Shown piece after piece: positions 24,728 through 32,679 of a stretch of DNA of 64,000 nt. A program made the position numbers and the translations under genes. Each line of letters starts with the position of its first letter. Position 1 is the stretch's first letter. The DNA comes from Oscillospiraceae bacterium (lineage in GTDB: Bacteria > Bacillota > Clostridia > Oscillospirales > Ruminococcaceae), in the NCBI GenBank assembly GCA_017405465.1, contig JAFRAJ010000039.1, positions 1 through 64,000 on the forward strand, given 5' to 3'. The notes beneath the pieces were generated by a model, which saw only the letters and a program-made list of their open reading frames with translations, was not told the DNA's origin and did not search any database.

Positions 24728-25555
24728 TTATCTGACTGCACCGATCTTTGCTAGTACGGCGTTGAGCCAGTTGGAATAATAGCGCTCTATAATACCGCTG
24801 TCACTTGCTTTAGACAGATCACTGTCTATAGGAATACGGGCAAATGTGTCGATGTTGAATCGCTCTGCGGTCTCTTCAACATGACTCTCCCCGAAAACCG
24901 CGATATGTTTTCCGCAGTCCGGACACTCAAGATAACTCATGTTCTCAACTAGTGCCATTACAGGAACATGCATAAGATCCGCCATCCTGACAGCCTTCTC
25001 GACTATCATCTCAACGAGTTCCTGCGGAGTAGTTACGATTACGATACCGTTTATCGGAAGTGACTGAAAGACAGTCAGCGGGACATCACCGGTTCCCGGA
25101 GGCATATCAACAAACATATAGTCAACGTCCCCCCAGATCACATCAGTCCAGAACTGTTTTACTGAATTGACTATGATGGGACTTCTCCATACAACAGGAG
25201 CACTGTCATTGTCCAGGAGAAGGTTAAGAGACATGACCTTGATTCCAAGACTGCTGCAGACAGGATAAAAGCCTTCTTCATCACCAGTGACTTTATCTTT
25301 AAGTCCAAAAGCCTTAGGGATGGAAGGCCCGGTGATATCAGCGTCGAGTACAGCAGTGGAGAAACCTCTGCGGGCAGTCTCAGAAGCGAGAAGAGAAGTT
25401 ACAAGAGACTTTCCGACACCGCCTTTTCCACTGACTACGGCGATGACGTTTCTGATTTTTGATTTGCTGTTCTGAGGAAGCAGGAAGCTTTGTGGTTTAG
25501 TTCTGTCGGAACAATTAGAACTGCAGTTAGCGCAGTCATGATTACACTCTGCCAT
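24728..25555 (-). CDS. Mrp/NBP35-family Fe-S cluster carrier ATPase
   Basis: This P-loop protein moves iron-sulfur clusters to target proteins. The N-terminus has four closely spaced Cys (MAECNHDCANCSSNC), as in NBP35-type members. Then come the deviant Walker A VVSGKGGVGKS, DADITGPSIPKAFG, the Walker B VDMPPGTGDVPLT, and CPDCGKH with the CxxC needed to hold a bridging cluster. At 275 residues it lacks the N-terminal DUF59 domain found in longer Mrp proteins. AGGAGA precedes the ATG. It is convergent with the NlpC/P60 gene. Confidence 0.92.
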   Translation of the reverse strand: MAECNHDCANCSSNCSDRTKPQSFLLPQNSKSKIRNVIAVVSGKGGVGKSLVTSLLASETARRGFSTAVLDADITGPSIPKAFGLKDKVTGDEEGFYPVCSSLGIKVMSLNLLLDNDSAPVVWRSPIIVNSVKQFWTDVIWGDVDYMFVDMPPGTGDVPLTVFQSLPINGIVIVTTPQELVEMIVEKAVRMADLMHVPVMALVENMSYLECPDCGKHIAVFGESHVEETAERFNIDTFARIPIDSDLSKASDSGIIERYYSNWLNAVLAKIGAVR

Positions 25556-25627
25556 GTGATTCTCCTATAGATTCTTTCTTCAATTCTACTATCTGATTAC
25601 AGCAAGATTCAATCCAAAAGACAACTG

Positions 25628-25636
25628 TGCTATACT
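25628..25636 (+). promoter_or_regulatory. Extended -10 promoter for the small membrane protein
   Basis: TGCTATACT lies 50 nt before the ATG at 25686, in the divergent gap after mrp. Confidence 0.5.
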
Positions 25637-25685
25637 GTAGCAGAAATATGGAAGCGCTGTTTCCGCTGGAAAGGATGCGATCTTT

Positions 25686-26237
25686 ATGGATTTCTTTAAC
25701 AAACTGATTAAAAGAAATAAAACAGAAGAGGATATCTCAGAAGTAGCTGCAGATACCGCACTTCCGCAAGTAGATTCAGATATAGCAGCTGAACCTGAGA
25801 CCAAAACTGAGACTGAGGCCAGACCCAGATCAGAAGAGGTCCACTCTGTTCATGATTATTTTGAAACTCCGTCTTATGATGACCAGCCTGTAGTTTATGA
25901 GACGGAGGAAGAGCCGTACAGCCATGTAGACAAGAATGAAAGGAAGATGGCTCTGCTCGAGCCATGGAATATCGTCTGGAGCTGGGTGGTCATGAGTATT
26001 CCTGTCCTTGGATGGATCTTTGCCATTCTGTGGGCATTGGGACTCTGCATGACACGTCAGAAAAAGTTCCTCGCCAGAGCATTCATCATCATTTCTCTCT
26101 TGACGCTTATCTTATATGCGATAGCATATGCATTTTATACCCTGGTGTTCAGGCTGGAACTTAATGATCTTCCTGTAGTACTTGCATCAATATACAACTG
26201 GCTGTGGAATGCTTTAGCTTCTTTGTTCAACAAATAA
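25686..26237 (+). CDS. Small membrane protein of unknown function with acidic N-terminus
   Basis: The first about 85 of 183 residues are acidic and disordered-looking (rich in Glu, Asp, Thr and Pro). Two strong hydrophobic helices follow at about 96-122 and 128-155, then a short amphipathic tail with YNWLWNALASLF. The helices and the tryptophan-rich loop resemble small clostridial integral proteins, but I do not recognise a family. It is a single gene between its own extended -10 promoter and a terminator. No enzymatic motif is visible. Confidence 0.7.
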   Translation: MDFFNKLIKRNKTEEDISEVAADTALPQVDSDIAAEPETKTETEARPRSEEVHSVHDYFETPSYDDQPVVYETEEEPYSHVDKNERKMALLEPWNIVWSWVVMSIPVLGWIFAILWALGLCMTRQKKFLARAFIIISLLTLILYAIAYAFYTLVFRLELNDLPVVLASIYNWLWNALASLFNK

Positions 26238-26254
26238 TTATTGAATTGATTTTG

Positions 26255-26284
26255 AAAGGGAGATTGATTTCTCCCTTTTTTATT
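26255..26284 (+). terminator. Intrinsic terminator between convergent genes
   Basis: AAAGGGAGA and TCTCCCTTT form a stem followed by a T run. Confidence 0.8.
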
Positions 26285-26295
26285 TGTCTTTTTTA

Positions 26296-27273
26296 TCAGT
26301 CAATGATCTCATGACTGATGACCTGCTTTATCTCCCTGATATCCGGAACAGAATTTATCACGCCTCTTCTCGTTGTGATAAGGTATGCCGCCGCATTTGC
26401 AAGACTGAGCATGTTTTTGAAGTCCTGTTCTATCAGGTGAGAGATATCATGCTCCAGAATATAACTGAGGACCGAAGCGCAGAATATATCTCCGGCTCCA
26501 GTAGTGTCTACAGTACCGCCAAGGAGATAGGCGGGCTCATGGACTGTAATGCCTTGGTAATATGCATAGCTGCCATCTGTACCAGCAGTGATCAGCAATA
26601 ACTTTATATTCGGGAAAGAAGTCATGATAAGAGATGCTCCGATATCAGGATCAGACGAACCTGTAACGAATTCGACCTCATTATCAGAGATCTTTACGAT
26701 ATCGCTTACAGAAAGCCCCCACCGGATCATTTCCTTGGCTTCAGACAGATCATTCCATAGGGCAGGACGCAGATTCGGATCATAAGAAATAATGGACCCT
26801 GAATCTTTTGAGAGGCTTACAGCGTGATATGTAGCTGTCCGGCTGGGTTCATTCGTCAGTGACAGTGAACCGAAGTGAAAGATATGGCAATTTGAGAGAA
26901 TCTCTGTAGGAATATCTTCCTTTCTCAACATGATATCCGCACCGGGATTCCTGTAGAAACTGAAATTCCGGTCTCCGTCTGGCTTGTTATGAACAAAAGC
27001 AAGGGTAGTGGGAACAGACTGGTCACGAAGAAGACCGGATATATCTATTCCCTTAGAGTTTAGAACATTTTCAAGGAAATCCCCGAAGCTGTCGTTTCCG
27101 ACTTTACCGATAAAAGCACATTTCTTTGAGAATTGGCGCAGCATTGCCAGAACATTTGCCGGAGCACCACCCGGATTCGCTTCGAATACCGGATTACCGG
27201 CAGGACTTACATTGTTTTGAGTAAAGTCGATAAGCAGTTCACCGAGTGCAACAACATCGAAAGTCTTCTCCAT
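26296..27273 (-). CDS. PfkB-family carbohydrate kinase (fructokinase-like)
   Basis: This 325-residue ribokinase-type kinase phosphorylates a sugar with ATP. The N-terminal pattern is DVVALGELLIDF, then NPGGAPANVLAML (first PfkB signature), KVGNDSFGDFLENVL, and the second signature VDTTGAGDIFCASVL with the catalytic Asp. The overall pattern is closest to fructokinases, but the exact sugar cannot be fixed. The ATG at 27273 follows AGGAGA directly; a longer frame to 27321 has no ribosome site and crosses the palindrome at 27297. It is downstream of aspS on the same strand with an 87-nt gap. Confidence 0.88.
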   Translation of the reverse strand: MEKTFDVVALGELLIDFTQNNVSPAGNPVFEANPGGAPANVLAMLRQFSKKCAFIGKVGNDSFGDFLENVLNSKGIDISGLLRDQSVPTTLAFVHNKPDGDRNFSFYRNPGADIMLRKEDIPTEILSNCHIFHFGSLSLTNEPSRTATYHAVSLSKDSGSIISYDPNLRPALWNDLSEAKEMIRWGLSVSDIVKISDNEVEFVTGSSDPDIGASLIMTSFPNIKLLLITAGTDGSYAYYQGITVHEPAYLLGGTVDTTGAGDIFCASVLSYILEHDISHLIEQDFKNMLSLANAAAYLITTRRGVINSVPDIREIKQVISHEIID

Positions 27274-27296
27274 CAGAATTCTCCTGATAACTATGA

Positions 27297-27322
27297 CATG
27301 CGGCTGTGATCTCAGCCGCATG
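27297..27322. repeat. Perfect 10-bp inverted repeat between aspS and the sugar-kinase gene
   Basis: CATGCGGCTG and CAGCCGCATG are separated by 6 nt. There is no T run on the minus side, so it is not a standard terminator for aspS. It may be an RNA-processing or pausing hairpin. Confidence 0.6.
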
Positions 27323-27360
27323 TCTGTTTGTAAAATGTTTATTCCAGTTAAAGTTGTTTT

Positions 27361-29121
27361 TCACAGATCGATCTTAATCGAAAGTTCCTTCAGCTGTTTT
27401 TCAGTTACTTCTGACGGAGCACCCATCATCAGATCCTGTGCATTCTTATTCATCGGGAAAGGAATGATTTCACGTATCGAATCTTCTCCTGCAAGCAGCA
27501 TGACCATTCTGTCAATGCCAGGAGCAATACCTGCATGAGGAGGAGCACCGTAACAGAAAGCATTGTACATGGCAGGGAACTTGGACTTGACATCATCCTC
27601 GCCGAGGCGGACAAGTTCAAATGCCTTGATCATGATCTCAGGATCATGGTTCCTGACAGCCCCGGACGAGAGCTCAACTCCGTTGACGACAAGGTCATAC
27701 TGATCCGCGGTTATGCTTAGAGGATCGATCTCTCCGCGTTCTGCTTTAAGCAGTACATCAAGACCTCCGGAAGGCATACTGAAGGGGTTATGACAGAACT
27801 CAAGTTCGCCGCTTTCTTCTCCGATCTCATACATCGGGAAGTCGACTATCCAGCAGAATTCATAACGTTCTTTATTCATGTGTCCTTCGCAGTTTGCTCC
27901 GAAGAACTTGATCATTACACCAACGGATTTTACAGCCTGATCACCGGCAGCAACTACGACGAGTGTGTTGGGACTGAGATCAAGTATCTTTCCCAGTTCT
28001 TCCTTTACGGGAATAATGAATTTAGAGATCCCGCCGACTACATCTCCGTTTTCATCGATCCTGAACCAGTATCCCTTAGAACCGGACTGAACTTCGCAGT
28101 CAGTAAGGAGCTTATCGATCTGTTTGCGAGTAAGAGTACAGTTGCTGATATCGACTGCTTTGACAGTCTGACCTCTCAGTGCTTCGAATTCACATTCAGT
28201 GAACAGGGAAGAAATATCTTTTGCAGTAAGGTCGATCCTGAGGTCAGGCTTGTCTGAACCGTACTTCTCCATAGCATCAAGATACTTGATCCTTCTGAAC
28301 GGTGCAGAAGAGGAGATGTTATAAGTTCCGTATTTTTCAAAAACAGGAGGAAGAACATCTTCCAAAACGGCGAATACATCTTCCTGAGTGGCGAAAGCCA
28401 TCTCCATATCAAGCTGATAGAATTCTCCGGGTGAGCGGTCGCCTCTGGCGTCTTCGTCACGGAAGCATGGGGCAATCTGGAAATATCTGTCGAATCCCGA
28501 GGTCATAAGGAGCTGCTTGAACTGCTGGGGAGCCTGAGGAAGTGCGTAGAACTTTCCAGGGTGCTTTCTGGCAGGAACGAGATAGTCTCTGGCTCCTTCA
28601 GGAGAAGAAGCGGTGAGGATTGGTGTTGTGATCTCAAGGAATCCGTGTTCCATCATGGACTGCCTGAGAGCTGCAACAACATTGCTGCGGAGGATTATGT
28701 TCTTTTTTACTTCAGGGTTCCTGAGATCGAGGAATCTGTATTTCAGTCGCTGAGTTTCATCTGCATCACGGCTGTGATTGATTTCAAAGGGCAGGCTGTT
28801 GTATATGCATTTGCCTAATACTTCGATATTGTCAGGGACTACTTCGATGTCTCCGGTATCGATCTTCGGGTTCTTGCTGGATCTTTCACGGACTACACCT
28901 TCAACTGAAATGGTTGATTCTTTGTAGAGACCGCTGATCACATTCAGAATCTCAGGAGTCTCGGCGACTATCTGGGTGGTTCCGTAGAAGTCACGCAGAA
29001 TAACGAATGCTAGATTGCTTCCGACTTCTCTGACATTTTCCATCCAGCCAACGAGTTTGACTCTTTTTCCTGCATCTGTAATGCGGAGCTCGTTGCAGTT
29101 GTGAGTACGCATCTGTGTCAT
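27361..29121 (-). CDS. aspS: Aspartyl-tRNA synthetase
   Basis: This class IIb synthetase charges tRNA-Asp, possibly also tRNA-Asn. It has the N-terminal OB-fold (VKLVGWMENVREVGSNLAF), motif 2 CFRDEDARGDRSPGEFYQLDMEM, the bacterial GAD insertion domain in the middle, and motif 3 GIAPGIDRMVML. At 586 residues it is a full bacterial-type AspS. AAAGGA precedes the ATG at 29121; an ATG four codons in is an alternative. It follows hisS after 44 nt, an arrangement common in Firmicutes. No T-box was seen. Confidence 0.97.
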   Translation of the reverse strand: MTQMRTHNCNELRITDAGKRVKLVGWMENVREVGSNLAFVILRDFYGTTQIVAETPEILNVISGLYKESTISVEGVVRERSSKNPKIDTGDIEVVPDNIEVLGKCIYNSLPFEINHSRDADETQRLKYRFLDLRNPEVKKNIILRSNVVAALRQSMMEHGFLEITTPILTASSPEGARDYLVPARKHPGKFYALPQAPQQFKQLLMTSGFDRYFQIAPCFRDEDARGDRSPGEFYQLDMEMAFATQEDVFAVLEDVLPPVFEKYGTYNISSSAPFRRIKYLDAMEKYGSDKPDLRIDLTAKDISSLFTECEFEALRGQTVKAVDISNCTLTRKQIDKLLTDCEVQSGSKGYWFRIDENGDVVGGISKFIIPVKEELGKILDLSPNTLVVVAAGDQAVKSVGVMIKFFGANCEGHMNKERYEFCWIVDFPMYEIGEESGELEFCHNPFSMPSGGLDVLLKAERGEIDPLSITADQYDLVVNGVELSSGAVRNHDPEIMIKAFELVRLGEDDVKSKFPAMYNAFCYGAPPHAGIAPGIDRMVMLLAGEDSIREIIPFPMNKNAQDLMMGAPSEVTEKQLKELSIKIDL

Positions 29122-29165
29122 GATATTAGAATCCTTTCGGCATTTTTATAGTTAGAAACAGATCA

Positions 29166-30425
29166 TCAAAGTGCGGCCGCCAGCCGCTCGGGATCAAGGT
29201 CAACGGTTACTTCTGTCCCGTCCTGCATATTCTTAAGTTTTCCTTTCATCTGATCTGCTTCATCATCACCGATGACCAGACTGAATTTGGCACCGAGTTT
29301 ATCAGCATATTTCAATTGCGCTTTCAGACTCCTGAGGTTGATGTCGTAAACTGCTGAGATACCTTTATCCTGAAGGTCATATACCAGTTTGCGAGCGATG
29401 TCCTGACCGCGGGCTCCGATAAATCCGACATACAGATCCGGAGAAGCAGAAGAAGGGAACACGATTCCTTCGCTCTCAGCAACATTAATCAGACGTTCAA
29501 TGCCCATTCCGAATCCGACACCTGGAGTAACAGGACCTCCCAGCATACCTACCAGTCCGTCATATCTGCCTCCGCCGCATACGACACCCTGAGCTCCGGC
29601 ACTTTCATGTACGAACTCGAATACTGTCTTGGTGTAATAGTCGAGACCTCTTACAATGCGGGGATTGACGGTGAAATCGATACCGCTTTCTTTCAGGTAT
29701 TTCTGTACATCTGCAAAGTGATCACGGCATTCATCGCAGAGATAGTCAAGAGCCATCGGGGCACCGGCTGCGATCTCCTGGCATTCAGGACTCTTACAGT
29801 CAATTATCCTCATAGGATTCTTTTCCAGACGCACTTTGCAAGTATCGCACAGTCCGTCCTCATGTGCCTTGAAATAGTTGTATAAAGCTTCGCGATATCT
29901 CGGCCTGCACTCGGGACATCCTATAGAGTTTATCTCCAGATGCACGTTTTTTAATCCAATCTCCCTCAGTGCGGTGGATGCTATACGGATAGTTTCCGCA
30001 TCGGCATCAGCAGATTTCGCTCCGAAAAGCTCTATTCCAAGCTGATGGAATTCTCTCAGGCGTCCGGCCTGAGGTTTCTCATAACGGAAGCATGAGATCA
30101 GATAATAGGCTCTTACCGGAAGGACTCCGGCGAGTACACCGTTCTGGATAAATGAACGGACAACACCTGCAGTGCCTTCTGGTCGTAGCGTTATCGATCT
30201 GCCGCCTTTATCTTCCATGGTGTACATCTCTTTATCAACTACGTCTGTTGTATCGCCTACACCGCGCTGGAAGAGTTCAGTATGTTCAAATGTGGGGGTG
30301 CGGGTCTCGTGATAACCGAAACGTTCGCATACACTGCGGAGAAGATTCTCTACATAAAGCCATTTTGCACTGTCCTGAGGAAGTACGTCTGCTGTACCTC
30401 TTGGAGATGTTATCTGGTTTGCCAT
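29166..30425 (-). CDS. hisS: Histidyl-tRNA synthetase
   Basis: This class II synthetase has SPRGTADVLPQD at the N-terminus, motif 2 (RPEGTAGVVRSFI and FRYEKPQAGRLREFHQLGIELFG), the histidine motif RGLDYYTKTVFEF, GGGRYDGLVGMLGG, and motif 3 GFGMGIERL. The C-terminal HGTP anticodon domain follows. A pair of CxxC-like sequences (CPEC, CDTC) in the insertion domain is common in clostridial HisS. At 419 residues the length is normal. AAAGGAAC precedes the ATG. A minus-strand terminator just upstream separates it from mgsA. Confidence 0.97.
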   Translation of the reverse strand: MANQITSPRGTADVLPQDSAKWLYVENLLRSVCERFGYHETRTPTFEHTELFQRGVGDTTDVVDKEMYTMEDKGGRSITLRPEGTAGVVRSFIQNGVLAGVLPVRAYYLISCFRYEKPQAGRLREFHQLGIELFGAKSADADAETIRIASTALREIGLKNVHLEINSIGCPECRPRYREALYNYFKAHEDGLCDTCKVRLEKNPMRIIDCKSPECQEIAAGAPMALDYLCDECRDHFADVQKYLKESGIDFTVNPRIVRGLDYYTKTVFEFVHESAGAQGVVCGGGRYDGLVGMLGGPVTPGVGFGMGIERLINVAESEGIVFPSSASPDLYVGFIGARGQDIARKLVYDLQDKGISAVYDINLRSLKAQLKYADKLGAKFSLVIGDDEADQMKGKLKNMQDGTEVTVDLDPERLAAAL

Positions 30426-30442
30426 AAATAGTTCCTTTCGTG

Positions 30443-30468
30443 AAAAATGCCCCGTGTTACACGGAGCA
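30443..30468 (-). terminator. Intrinsic terminator between mgsA and hisS
   Basis: Read on the minus strand, TGCTCCGTG and CACGGGGCA form a stem (one G-U pair) with loop TAA, followed by TTTTT. It lies 17 nt before the hisS start, so hisS may rely on read-through. Confidence 0.7.
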
Positions 30469-30486
30469 TCGTGTGCTGTGAAACAA

Positions 30487-30891
30487 TCAGTTCTTGGGAT
30501 TTACGATATTTCGCCAGTCAAGGCTTCCTCTTTCAAGTCCTTGGATCAGGACTTCTGCAGTAGCGATGTTCGTAGCAACGGGAATATTGTGTACGTCGCA
30601 GAGTCTGAGGAGGTTGAATTCGTTAGGCTCACGTTCTTTTACAGAAATAGGATCACGGAAGAACAGGAGAAGGTCTATCTCGTCACAGGCAATTCTTGCA
30701 CCGATCTGCTGATCTCCGCCTTGCTCGCCTGACATAAATGTCTGAATATTCAATCCAGTCGCTTCATGTACAAGTCTGCCTGTAGTACCGGTGGCACAAA
30801 GATTGTGCATGGATAGGATACCGCAATAGGCGATGCAGAACTGAATCATTAGTTCTTTCTTGGAATCGTGCGCGATAAGAGCAATATTCAT
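30487..30891 (-). CDS. mgsA: Methylglyoxal synthase
   Basis: It converts dihydroxyacetone phosphate to methylglyoxal and phosphate, a bypass of lower glycolysis under phosphate limitation. The 134-residue protein has the phosphate-binding [19 protein letters not shown], the catalytic [12 protein letters not shown] and LLLFFRDPI with its Asp. The ATG at 30891 follows AGGAGG at 7 nt; a TTG two codons upstream is rejected. It is co-directional with maf and the MinD-like gene. Confidence 0.95.
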   Translation of the reverse strand: MNIALIAHDSKKELMIQFCIAYCGILSMHNLCATGTTGRLVHEATGLNIQTFMSGEQGGDQQIGARIACDEIDLLLFFRDPISVKEREPNEFNLLRLCDVHNIPVATNIATAEVLIQGLERGSLDWRNIVNPKN

Positions 30892-30906
30892 ATTCAAACC
30901 TCCTTA

Positions 30907-31635
30907 CTATATAACTACGAGAGGAACACTCTCGCCTTCTAGTCTTAATGCAATAGCATTGAATACTTTATATGTCTGTGAATTCTTTTTAGGAAGGATA
31001 CCTCGGCTGGTACATTTGATCACGTCAGGATTCTCAGTCATGACACCGATCAAGGGCACTCCTACATTATCCATCGCAGTGTCCAGATTGGGAGTGATAC
31101 CATCAGCGATGTAATCACGTCGGACGCGGTTAAACAGGACTTTAACACCGGTAATACTCATGTCGTAGAGCCTGTCGCATACAAATTTAGCATCTCTAGT
31201 ACCAATATTGTCAGCAGTGGAAACTACTATGTTATTCATGGAGAAACTCGAGATAGAATCAAGAGTTTCTACGGAACAGTCTGTATCTATGATCACGTGA
31301 TCGAATCGGTCGGAAACAGCTAATACAAGAGTAGAGAACTGTTCAGTATCTATACTTTTTTTCCCGTTAGCCGCAAAGATTACTGAAAGATTGTCTGAGA
31401 GGGAAGAGACTGCCATTGCCTCGTCCAATTCGCATCTGCCGTTAAGAACATCATCGAGATCAAAAACTTTGCTTTGATTTGCACCGACGTACTGGTCAAG
31501 ACAACGAAGCCCTTCTTCAAACTCGACAAGAAGAACGCTGCGTCCAAGCAAAGCCAGCTGTTCTCCTATCAGTGCTGCTACAGTCGATTTTCCTACTCCG
31601 TCTTTTCCCGAGAGTATACAGGTGATTGTACTCAT
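30907..31635 (-). CDS. Divergent MinD-like ParA-family ATPase
   Basis: The 242-residue P-loop ATPase has a deviant Walker A (SGKDGVGKS, with the ParA/MinD signature Lys). The switch I segment reads LLVEFEEGLRCLDQYVG, where MinD has D-x-D-x-G-L-x-x-L-D, so both signature Asp are replaced. Switch II is VIIDTDCSVETLD in place of DSPAGI-type sequence. The C-terminus (GESVPLVVI) lacks the Lys/Phe-rich amphipathic membrane helix that anchors MinD. It sits between maf and mgsA, where clostridia usually carry minCDE, so it is probably a drifted MinD descendant. ATP binding is likely; classic Min oscillation or positioning is not. Confidence 0.8.
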   Translation of the reverse strand: MSTITCILSGKDGVGKSTVAALIGEQLALLGRSVLLVEFEEGLRCLDQYVGANQSKVFDLDDVLNGRCELDEAMAVSSLSDNLSVIFAANGKKSIDTEQFSTLVLAVSDRFDHVIIDTDCSVETLDSISSFSMNNIVVSTADNIGTRDAKFVCDRLYDMSITGVKVLFNRVRRDYIADGITPNLDTAMDNVGVPLIGVMTENPDVIKCTSRGILPKKNSQTYKVFNAIALRLEGESVPLVVI

Positions 31636-31649
31636 TAAGACCTCTGTAA

Positions 31650-32231
31650 TTATTGATCTAAAAGCCCTGAGTCTACCAGAGTCTCATAAAGGAGATTTAC
31701 CGGAAGTCCCACGACGTTGAAAAAATCGCCGTTGATTCGTTCGCAGAAACGCGCTGCGCTGTTCTGTATGCCATATGCGCCAGCCTTATCGAATGGATCG
31801 CCGCTAGAAACGTAGCTGTTTATTTCGGAAGTTGTGAGGGACTTGAACACCACTTCAGTGTCGCAGCACTTGTTTGCTATTACTTTTCCACCTAAACAGA
31901 TACAAATACCAGTCAGGACGTGATGACTTCTTCCTGAAAGCATGGTAAGCATCCTTACAGCATCTCCATGGTCATGAGGCTTCCCAAGGACCTCACCGTC
32001 GACACAAACTATCGTATCAGCACCGATCACACAGCTGTCAATATGTCTAGAAGCAACATCTGTTGCCTTGAGCCTCGAAAGGGCCAAACATAATTCTTCC
32101 GGAGAAGTCCAACTAACCGAATTTTCATCTACATCTGAGACTTCAACGTCAAAATCAGGCCGTATTATCGAGAACAGTTCCCGGCGTCTGGGACTGGCAG
32201 AAGCAAGAATGAATCTGTATTCAGACGGCAT
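31650..32231 (-). CDS. maf: Maf-family nucleoside triphosphate pyrophosphatase
   Basis: It hydrolyses non-canonical or modified NTPs such as dTTP/UTP analogues and is linked to septum formation. The 193-residue protein has the LASASPRRRELF signature at residues 8-19, then VIGADTIVCVDGEVLGKP, HHVLTGICI and GDPFDKAGAYGIQ. The length is typical. It starts 1 nt after the dut stop, so it is translationally coupled and has only a weak ribosome site of its own. Confidence 0.95.
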   Translation of the reverse strand: MPSEYRFILASASPRRRELFSIIRPDFDVEVSDVDENSVSWTSPEELCLALSRLKATDVASRHIDSCVIGADTIVCVDGEVLGKPHDHGDAVRMLTMLSGRSHHVLTGICICLGGKVIANKCCDTEVVFKSLTTSEINSYVSSGDPFDKAGAYGIQNSAARFCERINGDFFNVVGLPVNLLYETLVDSGLLDQ

Positions 32232-32232
32232 A

Positions 32233-32679
32233 TCAATTCTTACCGGTGGAACCGAAACCGCCGGAACCCCTTTCAGTACTTGTTAGTTCATCAGTAAATA
32301 CTGCCTGCAGGGGTTCAGTCTTCATAACCATCAGCTGAGCTATCCTGTCACCGTTTTCAACGGTGAACGTTTCGGATGAATTATTGATAAGGCTGATTAT
32401 TAGCTCACCGCGGTAGTCATAATCTATGACCCCTACAGAATTTGAAAGGGAGATTCCGTATTTTGCTCCCATGCCACTTCTTGAGTAAATAAGAGCCACA
32501 CAATCCGGATCAGGCATTTCTATAGCAAGTCCGGTATGAAATGAGTGAAACTCACCTGGCTGAATAGTATAGGGTTCATCGAGAACGGTTCTGAGATCAA
32601 AGCACGCTGCATATTCAGAAGCTTTCTCCGGAAGGACAGCTCTGGGATCCAGTTTTTTTATCTTCAGGATTTTCATCAT
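32233..32679 (-). CDS. dut: dUTP diphosphatase
   Basis: It splits dUTP to dUMP and pyrophosphate, keeping uracil out of DNA. All five trimeric dUTPase motifs are visible: AACFDLRT, YSRSGMGAKYG, NSVGVIDYDYRGEL, NGDRIAQLMV and RGSGGFGSTG. It has 148 residues. The first ATG overlaps the stop of the ZapA-like gene (ATGA), which implies coupled translation; a second ATG follows immediately. Confidence 0.95.
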   Translation of the reverse strand: MMKILKIKKLDPRAVLPEKASEYAACFDLRTVLDEPYTIQPGEFHSFHTGLAIEMPDPDCVALIYSRSGMGAKYGISLSNSVGVIDYDYRGELIISLINNSSETFTVENGDRIAQLMVMKTEPLQAVFTDELTSTERGSGGFGSTGKN

